This document shows positions 1 through 12,600 of a stretch of DNA of 64,000 bases, piece after piece. How positions within the stretch are numbered: the first letter of the stretch is position 1; each line of letters begins with the position of its first letter. The DNA comes from Labia minor (taxonomy: Eukaryota; Arthropoda; Insecta; Dermaptera; Spongiphoridae): assembly GCA_963082975.1 (NCBI GenBank), contig OY720344.1, positions 8,977,580 to 9,041,579 of the forward strand. The letters run 5' to 3'. Under the pieces are notes generated by a model, which ran no database searches, had not been told where the DNA came from, and saw nothing but the letters and a program-made list of their open reading frames with translations. The translations under genes and the position numbers were made by a program.

Positions 1-2128
1 AATATAATTATTCATCAGAAATATCAATAATATTTTTCTTTTAATATTTTTATGATGTAAAATGAACGAATTTATTATTTATTTTTAAAAAATTTCATTT
101 TTTAATTTTCCCGTAAAAATTATGAAAGGTCATCGTAGGATAACCCTAGGTTTTCGGCATAAAAAAATAATTATTCATCAGAAATATCAATAATATTTTT
201 TTTTAATATTTTTATGATGTAAAATGAACGAATTTATTATTTATTTTTAAAAATTTCATTTTTTAATTTTCCCGTAAAAATTATGAAAGGTTATCGTAGG
301 ATGATCCTAGATTTTCGGCAAAAAAAAAAAATTATTCATCAGAAATATCAATAATATATTATTTTAATATTTTTATGATGTAAAATTAACGAATTTATTA
401 TTTATTTTAAAACATTTCATTTTTTAATTTGCCCCTATAAATTATGAAAGGTCATCGTAGGATGACCCTAGGTTTAAGAAATATCAATAATATTTTTTTT
501 TAATATTTTTATGATGTAAAATGAACGAATTTATTATTTATTTTTAAAAAATTTCATTTTTTAATTTTCCCGTAAAAATTATGAAAGGTCATCGTAGGAT
601 GACCCTAGGTTTTCGGCATAAAATATAATTATTCATCAGAAATATCAATAATATTTTTTTTTAATATTTTTATGATGTAAAATGAACGAATTTATTATTT
701 ATTTTTAAAAATTTCATTTTTTAATTTTCCCGTAAAAATTATGAAAGGTTATCGTAGGATGATCCTAGATTTTCAGCATAATAAAATAATTATTCATCAG
801 AAATATCAATAATATATTTTTTTAATATTTTTATGATGTAAAATAAACGAATTTATTATTTAATTTAAAAATTTCATTTTTTAATTTTCTCGTAAAAATT
901 ATGAAAGGTCATCGTAGGATGACCCTAGGTTTTCGGCATAATAAAATAATTATTCATCAGCAATATCAATAATATATTTTTTTAATATTTTTATGATGTA
1001 AAATGAACGAATTTATTATTTATTTTTAAAAATTTCATTTTTTAATTTTCCCGTAAAAATTATGAAAGGTCATCGTAGGATGACCCTAGGTTTTCGGCAA
1101 AAAAAAAAATTATTCATCAGAAATATCAATAATATATTTTTTTAATATTTTTATGATGTAAAATGAACGAATTTATTATTTTTTTAAAAACATTTCATTT
1201 TTTAATTTGCCCGTAAAAATTATGAAAGGTCATCGTAGGATGACCCTAGGTTTTCTGCATAAAAAAATAATTATTCATCAGAAATTTCAATAATATATTT
1301 TTTTAATATTTTTATGATGTAAAATGAACGAATTTATTATTTTTTTAAAAACATTTCATTTTTTAATTTGCCCGTAAAAATTATGAAAGGTCATCGTAGG
1401 ATGACCCTAGGTTTTCTGCATAAAAAAATAATTATTCATCAGAAATATCAATAATATATTTTTTTAATATTTTTATGATGTAAATTGAACGAATTTATTA
1501 TTTTTTTTAAAACATTTCATTTTTTAATTTTCCCGTAAAAATTATGAAAGGTCATCGTAGGATGACCCTAGGTTTTCGGCAAAAAAAAAAATTATTCATC
1601 AGAAATATCAATAATATATTTTTTTAATATTTTTATGATGTAAAATGAACGAATTTATTATTTAATTTAAAAATTTCATTTTTTAATTTTACCGTAAAAA
1701 TTATGAAAGGTCATCGTAGGATGACCCTAGGTTTTCGGCATAATAAAATAATTATTCATCAGAAATTTCAATAATATATTTTTTTAATATTTTTATGATG
1801 TAAAATGAACGAATTTATTATTTTTTTTAAAACATTTCATTTTTTATTTTGCCCGTAAAAATTATGAAAGGTCATCGTAGGATGACCCTAGGTTTTCTGC
1901 ATAAAAAAATAATTATTCATCAGAAATATCAATAATATATTTTTTTAATATTTTTATGATGTAAAATGAACGAATTTATTATTTATTTTTAAAAATTTCA
2001 TTTTTTAATTTTCCCGTAAAAATATGAAAGGTCATCGTGGGATGACCCTACGTTTTCGGCATAAAAAAATAATTATTCATCAGAAATATCAATAATATAT
2101 TTTTTTAATATTTTTATGATGTAAAATG
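1..2128 (+). repeat. Satellite array, ~157-bp monomer, forward block
   Basis: About 13 head-to-tail copies of an AT-rich monomer of roughly 157 bp. Each copy has an ATTATTCATCAGAAAT segment, a GATGTAAAATGAACGAATTT segment and a GC-richer core GGTCATCGTAGGATGACC. The core is a 7-bp inverted repeat (GGTCATC/GATGACC) around a GTAG loop, so every monomer can form a hairpin. Copies differ by point changes, a few-base indels and one truncated unit near 475. No coding capacity. The array continues off the left edge. Confidence 0.95.
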
Positions 2129-2313
2129 GTAAAATTTTTAAAAATAAATAATATATTCGTTCATTTTACATCATAAAAATACTAAAAAAATATATTATTG
2201 ATATTTCTGATGAATAATTATTTTTTTATGCCGAAAACGGAGGGTCATCCTACGATGACCTTTCATAATTTTTATTGTAAAATTAAAAAATGAAATTTTT
2301 AAAAATAAATAAT
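2129..2313 (-). repeat. Satellite monomer in inverted orientation
   Basis: The same monomer reads in reverse complement from about 2129, giving a head-to-head switch point. The inverted copies carry CGGAGGGTCATCC where most forward copies have the complement of CCTAGGGTCATCC, so the inverted block is a separate sub-family. Confidence 0.9.
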
Positions 2314-3054
2314 ATTGTAATGATATTTTAAAAATATCATTAATTCTTAATATAAAAGAAAAAATTAAATTTATTTATTTAAAAATAACTTTCTTTGTGG
2401 AAAGGATTAGGATTGTAATACGTTTCCCCTGAAGAGACGAAGTGTTGAAAAGTCAAAGAGTCATTCGTGGAGCAGTAATCGTCCCGTCCGGATGGACTGG
2501 ATGAGAAGCAGTCGGGCAGTATCTAGTGTCCCGACCGGAGGAACTTGATTGGAGGAAAAAGGGACCACGATTCACCAGTCCACTGATAATCGCTTATATA
2601 AGGACTGGCTACAAGATTAACCGTTTTCTCCATTATTGACTTGAACCTATTGTTGCATTGATTCTTGGATTTCATCTTTCGCTGGTGTTATTGCATTCAT
2701 TAATTCTGCTTTTGGAACACCAGTCAGCCGTCCACGGATCCTCGCTTATATGAGCTCTGGCACATCGTTAACAAGAAATATTGTTTGCAAGAATCCATGT
2801 TCGAGTTGCGGGGTCTTCTTTGATTAATCTAACCTCCTCAATATCTCAAGAACTTCAGCCTGAAGCTGGATTCCCTCTTCCAAAAGTGCTACCATTACAC
2901 CCTTATTGCGACCATTTTTTACACCCTTCTTTAATCCTTCAAACCTTTTTTTATATATCATTACACACACTTAAAAATTTAAATAAAATGTTCAAAATTT
3001 TGATTTTATAAAATTTTATTATTTTCTCTTTTACCTTACTGACCCAAAATAACA
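2314..3054 (+). repeat. Non-satellite insert, dispersed LTR-like repeat
   Basis: About 740 bp of GC-richer sequence interrupts the inverted satellite block. Positions 2340-2625 and about 2745-2790 match the reverse complement of 51540-51780, including a TTGTGGAAA..ATACGTTTCCC stretch and a TATA-like CGCTTATATAAGGAC stretch. The TATA box and dispersed state resemble a solo LTR or a transposon core, but I see no TG..CA ends or TSD. The family is not recognised, and the short reading frame at 2781-3011 has no recognisable product. Confidence 0.6.
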
Positions 3055-3857
3055 CTTCAATATATTCGTTCATTTCATATCATAAAAATATTAAAAAAAT
3101 ATATTATTGATATTTCTGATGAATAATTATTTTTTTATGCCGAAAACCTAGGGTCATCCTACGATGACCTTTCATAATTTTTACGGTAAAATTAAAAAAT
3201 GAAATTGTTAAAAATAAATAATAAATTCGTTCATTTCACATCATAAAAATATTAAAAAAATATATTATTGATATTTCTGATGAATAATTATTTTTTTATG
3301 CCGAAAACGATGACCTTTCATAATTTTTACGGTAAAATTAAAAAATGAAATTTTTAAAAATAAATAATATATTCGTTCATTTTACATCATAAAAATACTA
3401 AAAAAATATATTATTGATATTTCTGATGAATAATTATTTTTTTATGCCGAAAACGGAGGGTCATCCTACGATGACCTTTCATAATTTTTACGGTAAAATT
3501 AAAAAATGAAATTGTTAAAAATAAATAATAAATTCGTTCATTTCACATCATAAAAATATTAAAAAAATATATTATTGATATTTCTGATGAATAATTATTT
3601 TTTTATGCCGAAAACGGAGGGTCATCCTACGATGACCTTTCATAATTTTTACGGTAAAATTAAAAAATCAAATTTTTAAAAATAAATAATAAATTCGTTC
3701 ATTTTACATCATAAAAATATATTATTGATATTTCTGATGAATAATTATTTTTTTATGCCTAAAAAACGGAGGGTCATCCTACGATGACCTTACATAATTT
3801 TTACGGTTTAATTAAAAAATGAAATTTTTAAAAATAAATAATAAATTCGTTCATACG
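3055..3857 (-). repeat. Satellite array, inverted block
   Basis: About five reverse-oriented monomers of the same satellite, two of them shortened (near 3300 and 3710). The array ends abruptly at about 3857. Confidence 0.92.
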
Positions 3858-4073
3858 ACTAATTTGAAATAGGAGAGGGTACGATTGATTAAGGAAAAAA
3901 TATTTAATTTGATGGAATGAACTATGAAAAGAAATATAAATATGTTGTTTATAAGCATGGATTTAATGAAGAGGGTAGAGAGAGAATTTTATTGCTTTTT
4001 TGCAATGATAAATGATAACTCAGAAAGAAGAATATTACTATAATGACGGTCCCTCGTTCTAAATGAAACCAAT
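3858..4073. other. Unassigned spacer
   Basis: AT-rich unique sequence between the satellite and the first Helentron-like element. No coding or RNA signal seen. Confidence 0.5.
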
Positions 4074-4672
4074 TAAGCTGGATTGTCTCCACTCGACTAT
4101 CTTGCAACTTTGAATTGGATTAATTAACATATATTATATTTAAATTGAATTTAATTAATTATAAATTAAAATTAAAAAATAATATTTAAATAATCAGCGC
4201 TTGTTTGTCTCATTTTTGATGGAACCTCGTAACCTGTTGGCGCGTGAGATTTGCAGTGTTAAAAATGAATTCTGGTACTTTCAGCGATTCAATCAAGCTG
4301 AAATTCTATATATAGCAGTTTTATACAATTTTTAATCAAAAGAAAACTATCAAACATATATCTTGATTTTTACGGTCACTTTAAAGAAAAACAAATCAAA
4401 TCGTTGTAGGTAATGACCCTCTTCTGGTTGAGCTTCATTTCTCAAAAGTTGATAGAAAACTACGAATTTTGAATAATGCCCGTATACCAAATTTCATGAT
4501 TCTATCTCAAACCGTTTTTGCGTAATCTTGTCTACATAGATACACACACATAGACATTTTTCTCAACCTTAGTGAAAATGATTCAGGATACTTCAAAAAA
4601 TATAAAAACATCAAAATCTCAACATCGAAAAATTTTCGTAATCGCAATACTATCTCTGGCGAAATAGTAAAA
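4074..4672 (-). mobile_element. Helentron/HINE-like element, family 1, copy A
   Basis: One of five copies of a ~600-bp non-coding element. In element orientation the 5' end is TTTTACTATYTCGCCAGAGATAG and the 3' end is GCAAGATAGTCGAGTGGAGAC followed by TCCAGCTTA. The ACTATCTCGC/GCGAGATAGT pair is a subterminal inverted repeat, and GAGTG/CACTC at the 3' end makes a short hairpin (imperfect here). A CA/GT microsatellite lies near the 5' end. These traits match the published description of Helentron-derived HINEs such as DINE-1; the classification is inference. No ORF. Confidence 0.75.
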
Positions 4673-4674
4673 AT

Positions 4675-5058
4675 GTGCTGTGGCCAGACACAGAACCGAC
4701 CGACGATTTAAAATAAATTAAATTCCAAATCACATTATATATATACAAAATATAAATAAAAATATTTTTAAAACTTGAATTAAAATGACTAAATTATATC
4801 TTGGTTTTTATTTTTAGTTTAATTACTCAATTAGTAATTACTACTATATTTTAAGTGAAATATTTGCCGATAATGAATATAAAATTAATACTTTATAAAC
4901 TACCACTTCCGGTTTCCGGATATACACCAAAATTCATGAATTCATGAATTCATGCTTCTGATGCATTAAGTAAATATATCAAATTTTATCAAAATCTCCA
5001 CACGTGAAATTTGGTGTGAAAACAATACCTTCCCTTCCTATCGTCGACCGGTAAAAAT
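4675..5058 (-). mobile_element. Helentron/HINE-like element, family 2, copy
   Basis: Abuts copy A of family 1. In element orientation it starts TTTTTACCGGTCGACGATAG and ends AAATCGTCGGTCGGTTC then TGTGTCTGGCCACAGCA. The ACCGACCGACGAT/ATCGTCGGTCGGT subterminal inverted repeat and the CTGTG-TCTGGC-CACAG hairpin give the same architecture as family 1 with unrelated sequence. This copy lacks the GTCTGTCC microsatellite region present at 40778, so it is internally deleted. Confidence 0.7.
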
Positions 5059-6600
5059 GAAAAGGGATTCTTCTTTAGAGAAAAATTAAACTAAATTGAT
5101 TTAACTCTTTATATATATATATATATTCTTTATTGTATAACAATTATTTTGGATTTATCCATTTTATTTAAAATGAAATACTGAAGATTAGATAACGGTT
5201 GATTTTTTTTTTATTTAGAATCAGATTGACTTGAAACGTGGGGATGTATGAAAAAAAGCATTCCGAAAATGGATCGTGATTATAGAAATTTACTTTCAAA
5301 AAAGTAATAAACTTAAACCTACGAAGATTATAAAAAGTAGATCGGATCAATAATTGAATTGTCAATGCAAACTTTCGATTTATAAATATCCAAATATTTA
5401 ATTAACATATTAATGTAAAATAGCAAATATTATTATATATCGGCAAAAAGATAGTTGAAATAAATTGTTTAAAGATTATTAAAAAAAATTAATTGAATGA
5501 TAACAGATAGTAAATAAAAATTGAGTTAGAAAAAAATAGGAAAAGATTAGAATATCAAATAATATATAATAATATAATATATCTACAAGTCTTTTTATAT
5601 ACATTTTTGCCTTGATATCAAATAAATTATTATTAATGGTATTAAAAATATTAATTTAATTTATTGATTTTAATAAAAAAACTTAGCTGATAATTTAATA
5701 ATTTGAATTAAATAAATAATTTTTTCATACATATTCATAGTTCAAGAGAGTGCCTCATTACCTACAACAAGTAAATATTTATTAACCAAAAATAATAAAA
5801 CTAAATCTTTTATAGATAGATAGATATGTATATATATATATATATATTTAATAATTCTATTTTCTTTTCTTCTATCTTATAAGAATGGAAAAGAAAAAAT
5901 GAAATTAATAAGTTTTTTAAAAATAAACACACAAATATTTTATTATTTTAAAAATGTATTTAAAATTAAATTCTATGCAATATTATATATCTTTGCAGTG
6001 GTGTCGGGCCGGGGAGGGGGGCAAGTGCCCCCCCCCCCCAAACATAGTGCAAAAATAAATTTAAAAGTGATTGTAACTGAGAACCCAAAAGAAAAAAAAA
6101 ATCTTTAAATTACGTATAAGTATATTAAAAGGGGTATATATAATAATCTTTTAATTAATAGAGACAAGAAATTTAATAGAAAATTGTTCTTTTTATTTAA
6201 TATCAAATTAACTAAATAACTTTACTATAATATAATCTATGTTATATATACTAAAATTTATTTAATTATCTTAATTATAGTTATATAGTTATATATTATA
6301 TAGTAAATAAAATATTAATTTTATATACCATATTATTTCTATTTTTCTTTTCTTTTACCTATAAATCTATATTTTTAAATTAATAAATTAATTCGAATTA
6401 AAATTAAGATAAAAAATATTAATAAATAATATTTTAGAATTGTATAGATATAAGGAAAATATTTAAGGAAAAATATTATATCATCAAAAGTTTTTAATGG
6501 ATAAAAATATTAATGTTTAGAATGAATAAGAATAGGAGTAGGGAGGAGGGTATATAAAAGATGATTTATTAAAGGACTATCACTAGGCATTCGAATGTTT
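5059..6600. other. AT-rich intergenic region with a GC-rich transposon end
   Basis: Low-complexity AT-rich sequence without convincing genes; short reading frames here are AT-composition artefacts. At 5996-6045 a GC-rich block (GTCGGGCCGGGGAGGGGGG then a C-run) resembles the terminus of a hAT-type element. No partner terminus was found nearby. Confidence 0.5.
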
Positions 6601-6626
6601 GTAATCATAGATCGATTATAAGCAAA

Positions 6627-9600
6627 ATGTATATAATAAACGCGAATGCGATTGTGACTGGGGCAGCCTCTGGCATTGGACTTGAATATGTAAAGAATCT
6701 CCTAAAAAATGGTGCTAAAGTAAGTGTATCGTCTTTTCAATTTAATAATTTATTACAAAATTAATTTGTAATGAAATTTATATACAATATTATTTAATAA
6801 CCGTTATAAAAATATAATATCTAATAAATAACCAGTGTATATTTTTTTTTATTTTGAATTTACATAAGTTTGGCTTTTTTTCTCGCCGAATAGAGATTTT
6901 CTAATTTTCAATCATATTTTATCGTACTATATTATTTTAATTTTTACAACAAATTTTTCTTGTTTTAAGACAATAATTTATTAGATTATTTATGTCTAAA
7001 ATATTTAGTATATAATTTTAATTTAAATTTCTTTAATAATAAAATTGTATCGAAAAAATAGCTTTTATGTAAAAGAACGCTAAATTCAATCTGTTACGAT
7101 CAAAGTACTTATAAAATATATTTTAATTGAAATCTTTTTAAACATTAAATATTGATAGAAGATTTTTTTAGGTTATATTTCTCATAAATGTATTTATTAA
7201 AGCTTTTGTGGTTATTTTGATAATTATTAAGAGAATTTTTATTAAAAGACCACATTATTTGTATAAAATTATTTATTAAATTAAAATAATTGTACAACGT
7301 TTCAACTGCTTATTCTGCAGTCGTTTTCAAGTAACCGTACGCTTGCTCCGATTCAAGCGGACTGATGCATGTCGGGACACGTCACCTCTTATATAGGCAG
7401 TGATATTGGCGCCAATTTTTGGCTCCAATTTTTACCGCCAATTCTTAATCTCAACATGAAGTCAGCAGCAATTGTCAAAGCAAGCGTTTACAATCAAGAA
7501 GTATGATAGTGCATTATGTCTCTAAAATGAAGATACTAAATTATTTCCATAATCAAGATATATACACAAATACACATTAGATTAATTATATTTAATTTAA
7601 TCTGACAAATTTTACTCATCCAACACTATGTTCCACATCTTATTAAGTCTATATCCATCCTCTTTGTTAATATTATTGGGATGATTATCAATTTCTATAG
7701 ATTCTTTTATTTTTCTTTTCCACCAATTATTTTCAATATGAAGTGTTTCTACATTATCTAAATTTATTTTATGTCCTGTTGTTAAGGCATGTTCTGCAAT
7801 TGCTGATTGATTTGGATGTTTCAATCTAATGGCTCTCTCATGTTCAGACAGTCTTGTAGAAATCTTTCTACTTGTTTCACCAATGTATACTTTTTTGCAT
7901 TCACAAGTTACCTTATAAACTCCATTATTTTCGTTTTTAATTTTGTCTTTTATATTTGAGGTGAGAGAAGACATTTGTTTATGAGGTTTATATGTTACTC
8001 TGATGTTGTGTTTCCTCAATTTTGACGCTATTTTTTCTGTTGTTCCTTTTATATAAGGTAATGTTATTTGTGATCTGTATATTGGTTTTTCATTTTCATT
8101 TTTGATTTCTGTCTTTTTTGTTTTACTGAATTTCCTAATTTCATATTCCGAGAAGCCATTGTTTATGAAAGCTTCCTTCAATCGTTGTTTTTCTTTTTTA
8201 ATGTTTTCATTTGAGCATATCTCTTCGGCTCTTTTGTGCAGTGTTTTTATCACTCCATATTTTTGTGATGGATGGTGGTGGGAATCTGCGTGGATATATC
8301 TGTTGGTGTGAGTTGTTTTCCTGAAAATATCAAACCTTAATCTATTCTGTTTCTTTTTAATTAATACATCAAGAAACGGTAACTCTTCATTTATTTCCCA
8401 TTCAACGCTTAGTTTTATATTTTTATGTAAATTATTTGCTGCTTCTACAAATTTAACTAAAGAATCCTTACCATGAGGCCAAATCATCAAAATATCATCC
8501 ACATATCTAAGAAACAGTTTTGGTTTCTTTATTGCATTATTGACCAATTTTGATTCAAATTCTTCCATGAATATGTTAGCGAATACTGGGCTTAGTGGAC
8601 TACCCATAGCACATCCTTCTTTTTGCTTATAAATCTTTTTATCATAAATAAAGTATGTAGATTTTTGGCAAAATTCTATTAATTCGAGAGTATTTTTATC
8701 TAATGTAATGTTTGATTTTATAATCTCAATGGTCTCGTCAATAGGAACATTTGTGTACAAGGAGTCCACATCCAGACTCACCAATATATCATTTTTTTGT
8801 AATTTCTACTTTTGATAACATTTCTACTAAGTGGGTGGAATTTTTAACGTATGAAAAATTAGTACCTGTAAATGGTTTTAACAAATGTGCTAGATATTTT
8901 GATGAGTTGTAAGTCACTGAATTGATTTGACTAACTATTGGTCTTAAAGGTTTGTTGGTTTCATGTTGAGATTAAGAATTGGCGGTAAAAATTGGAGCCA
9001 AAAATTGGCGCCAATATCACTGCCTATATAAGAGGTGACGTGTCCCGACATGCATCAGTCCGCTTGAATCGGAGCAAGCGTACGGTTACTTGAAAACGAC
9101 TGCAGAATAAGCAGTTGAAACGTTGTACAATTATTTTAATTTAATAAATAATTTTATACAAATAATGTGGTCTTTTAATAAAAATTCTCTTAATAATTAT
9201 CAAAATAACCACAAAAGCTTTAATAAATACATTTATGAGAAATATAACCTAAAAATTCAAAAGCAGGTAAGGAGTTATGATGGATTAATTGTTAAAAAAG
9301 CAAAATTATTAAGTTCTTTGAATTTCTTAAAAAGATGTCGTGATCAAGATATTATACCAAAAGGCTTTTATATTAAGCGAGTTGTATACACAAAAAGAGC
9401 GACTAGCATATATAATAATGCTAGTTTGGCTCTGTTACGAGAACGCATCACAAATATCAGGCAAGTTTTATTTACATTAGACACTGATTTATTCAATATA
9501 TATAATAATCTAAAATCTGTTTTAACCCAGGAAGAAATTTCTTATTTGCAGCACGTATCCCAGACACACTTTAAATTTACACATAAAAAACAAACCGATA

Positions 9601-12600
9601 TTCAAAAATCAAAATTTGATAAACTTTCATTCAATAAGACTAAAACATCTATTCAGAATTTTGATAATAACAAATTAGTAGTCAATCTATCAAATAAAAG
9701 TCTTGACAAAAATACCATCTCAGTGTTAGCAAAAGGACCAAAGTTCTCCATAGCACCGAATAAAATTCCAAAAATTGAGATAGTTAGTTCAATTGAATCA
9801 TCCTTATATAACTTACCAAACAACATTGCAGAGGAAATTAGATTTGATACGATTAACATACTGAAAAATGCTAAACCACCCAAACCAAATTTGACAAAAT
9901 CTGAGATGCGTGCTCTGAAGGAAATTAGAAACGATGACTCTCTAAAGATTATCCCTGCCGACAAAGGTAACGCCACTGTTGTAATGAATACAGTGGATTA
10001 TAAACAAAAAATGGAAAATATTTTGAATTCTTCTACCTACGAAATACAGAAAAAAGATCCAACGGATAAATTCTGTAGAAAACTAAAATCAATAATAAAG
10101 AATCTACCTATTGAGGAAAAAGATAAAGATAAATTAAAACCGAAAGATCCACAAATACCAAAAATATACGGTAATCCCAAAATCCATAAAACCAACAAAC
10201 CTTTAAGACCAATAGTTAGTCAAATCAATTCAGTGACTTACAACTCATCAAAATATCTAGCACATTTGTTAAAACCATTTACAGGTACTAATTTTTCATA
10301 CGTTAAAAATTCCACCCACTTAGTAGAAATGTTATCAAAAGTAGAAATTACAAAAAATGATATATTGGTGAGTCTGGATGTGGACTCCTTGTACACAAAT
10401 GTTCCTATTGACGAGACCATTGAGATTATAAAATCAAACATTACATTAGATAAAAATACTCTCGAATTAATAGAATTTTGCCAAAAATCTACATACTTTA
10501 TTTATGATAAAAAGATTTATAAGCAAAAAGAAGGATGTGCTATGGGTAGTCCACTAAGCCCAGTATTCGCTAACATATTCATGGAAGAATTTGAATCAAA
10601 ATTGGTCAATAATGCAATAAAGAAACCAAAACTGTTTCTTAGATATGTGGATGATATTTTGATGATTTGGCCTCATGGTAAGGATTCTTTAGTTAAATTT
10701 GTAGAAGCAGCAAATAATTTACATAAAAATATAAAACTAAGCGTTGAATGGGAAATAAATGAAGAGTTACCGTTTCTTGATGTATTAATTAAAAAGAAAC
10801 AGAATAGATTAAGGTTTGATATTTTCAGGAAAACAACTCACACCAACAGATATATCCACGCAGATTCCCACCACCATCCATCACAAAAATATGGAGTGAT
10901 AAAAACACTGCACAAAAGAGCCGAAGAGATATGCTCAAATGAAAACATTAAAAAAGAAAAACAACGATTGAAGGAAGCTTTCATAAACAATGGCTTCTCG
11001 GAATATGAAATTAGGAAATTCAGTAAAACAAAAAAGACAGAAATCAAAAATGAAAATGAAAAACCAATATACAGATCACAAATAACATTACCTTATATAA
11101 AAGGAACAACAGAAAAAATAGCGTCAAAATTGAGGAAACACAACATCAGAGTAACATATAAACCTCATAAACAAATGTCTTCTCTCACCTCAAATATAAA
11201 AGACAAAATTAAAAACGAAAATAATGGAGTTTATAAGGTAACTTGTGAATGCAAAAAAGTATACATTGGTGAAACAAGTAGAAAGATTTCTACAAGACTG
11301 TCTGAACATGAGAGAGCCATTAGATTGAAACATCCAAATCAATCAGCAATTGCAGAACATGCCTTAACAACAGGACATAAAATAAATTTAGATAATGTAG
11401 AAACACTTCATATTGAAAATAATTGGTGGAAAAGAAAAATAAAAGAATCTATAGAAATTGATAATCATCCCAATAATATTAACAAAGAGGATGGATATAG
11501 ACTTAATAAGATGTGGAACATAGTGTTGGATGAGTAAAATTTGTCAGATTAAATTAAATATAATTAATCTAATGTGTATTTGTGTATATATCTTGATTAT
11601 GGAAATAATTTAGTATCTTCATTTTAGAGACATAATGCACTATCATACTTCTTGATTGTAAACGCTTGCTTTGACAATTGCTGCTGACTTCATGTTGAGA
11701 TTAAGAATTGGCGGTAAAAATTGGAGCCAAAAATTGGCGCCAATATCACTGCCTATATAAGAGGTGACGTGTCCCGACATGCATCAGTCCGCTTGAATCG
11801 GAGCAAGCGTACGGTTACTTGAAAACGACTGCAGAATAAGCAGTTGAAACGTTGTACAATTATTTTAATTTAATAAATAATTTTATACAAATAATGTGGT
11901 CTTTTAATAAAAATTCTCTTAATAATTATCAAAATAACCACAAAAGCTTTAATAAATACATTTATGAGAAATATAACCTAAAAATTCAAAAGCAGGTAAG
12001 GAGTTATGATGGATTAATTGTTAAAAAAGCAAAATTATTAAGTTCTTTGAATTTCTTAAAAAGATGTCGTGATCAAGATATTATACCAAAAGGCTTTTAT
12101 ATTAAGCGAGTTGTATACACAAAAAGAGCGACTAGCATATATAATAATGCTAGTTTGGCTCTGTTACGAGAACGCATCACAAATATCAGGCAAGTTTTAT
12201 TTACATTAGACACTGATTTATTCAATATATATAATAATCTAAAATCTGTTTTAACCCAGGAAGAAATTTCTTATTTGCAGCACGTATCCCAGACACACTT
12301 TAAATTTACACATAAAAAACAAACCGATATTCAAAAATCAAAATTTGATAAACTTTCATTCAATAAGACTAAAACATCTATTCAGAATTTTGATAATAAC
12401 AAATTAGTAGTCAATCTATCAAATAAAAGTCTTGACAAAAATACCATCTCAGTGTTAGCAAAAGGACCAAAGTTCTCCATAGCACCGAATAAAATTCCAA
12501 AAATTGAGATAGTTAGTTCAATTGAATCATCCTTATATAACTTACCAAACAACATTGCAGAGGAAATTAGATTTGATACGATTAACATACTGAAAAATGC

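Larger units (their letters stand above)
8963..9200 (+). repeat. Penelope pLTR
   Basis: The sequence starting CATGTTGAGATTAAGAATTG recurs at 8963, 11692 and 14421, and inverted at about 7171-7457. It contains a TATA box (9025-9032) and a ribozyme-like hairpin (9089-9128), and runs into the N-terminus of the ORF. Confidence 0.85.

Noticed and set aside
1-2128. Regular repeats could suggest a CRISPR array
   Set aside because: Units are full-length ~157-bp near-identical monomers without unique spacers, in an intron-bearing eukaryotic genome; it is a satellite.
5899-6108. 69-codon frame with a Pro run
   Set aside because: The Pro run is the C-tract of a transposon end; the rest is AT-biased translation.
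9123-9164. Longer start of the Penelope ORF at 9123
   Set aside because: The codon there is TTG; the first ATG in frame is at 9165.
9653-9976. Minus-strand reading frames across the Penelope copies (also 10238-10441, 10838-11047, 12382-12705)
   Set aside because: They are antisense shadows repeated in each copy; the sense ORF has all RT and nuclease motifs.
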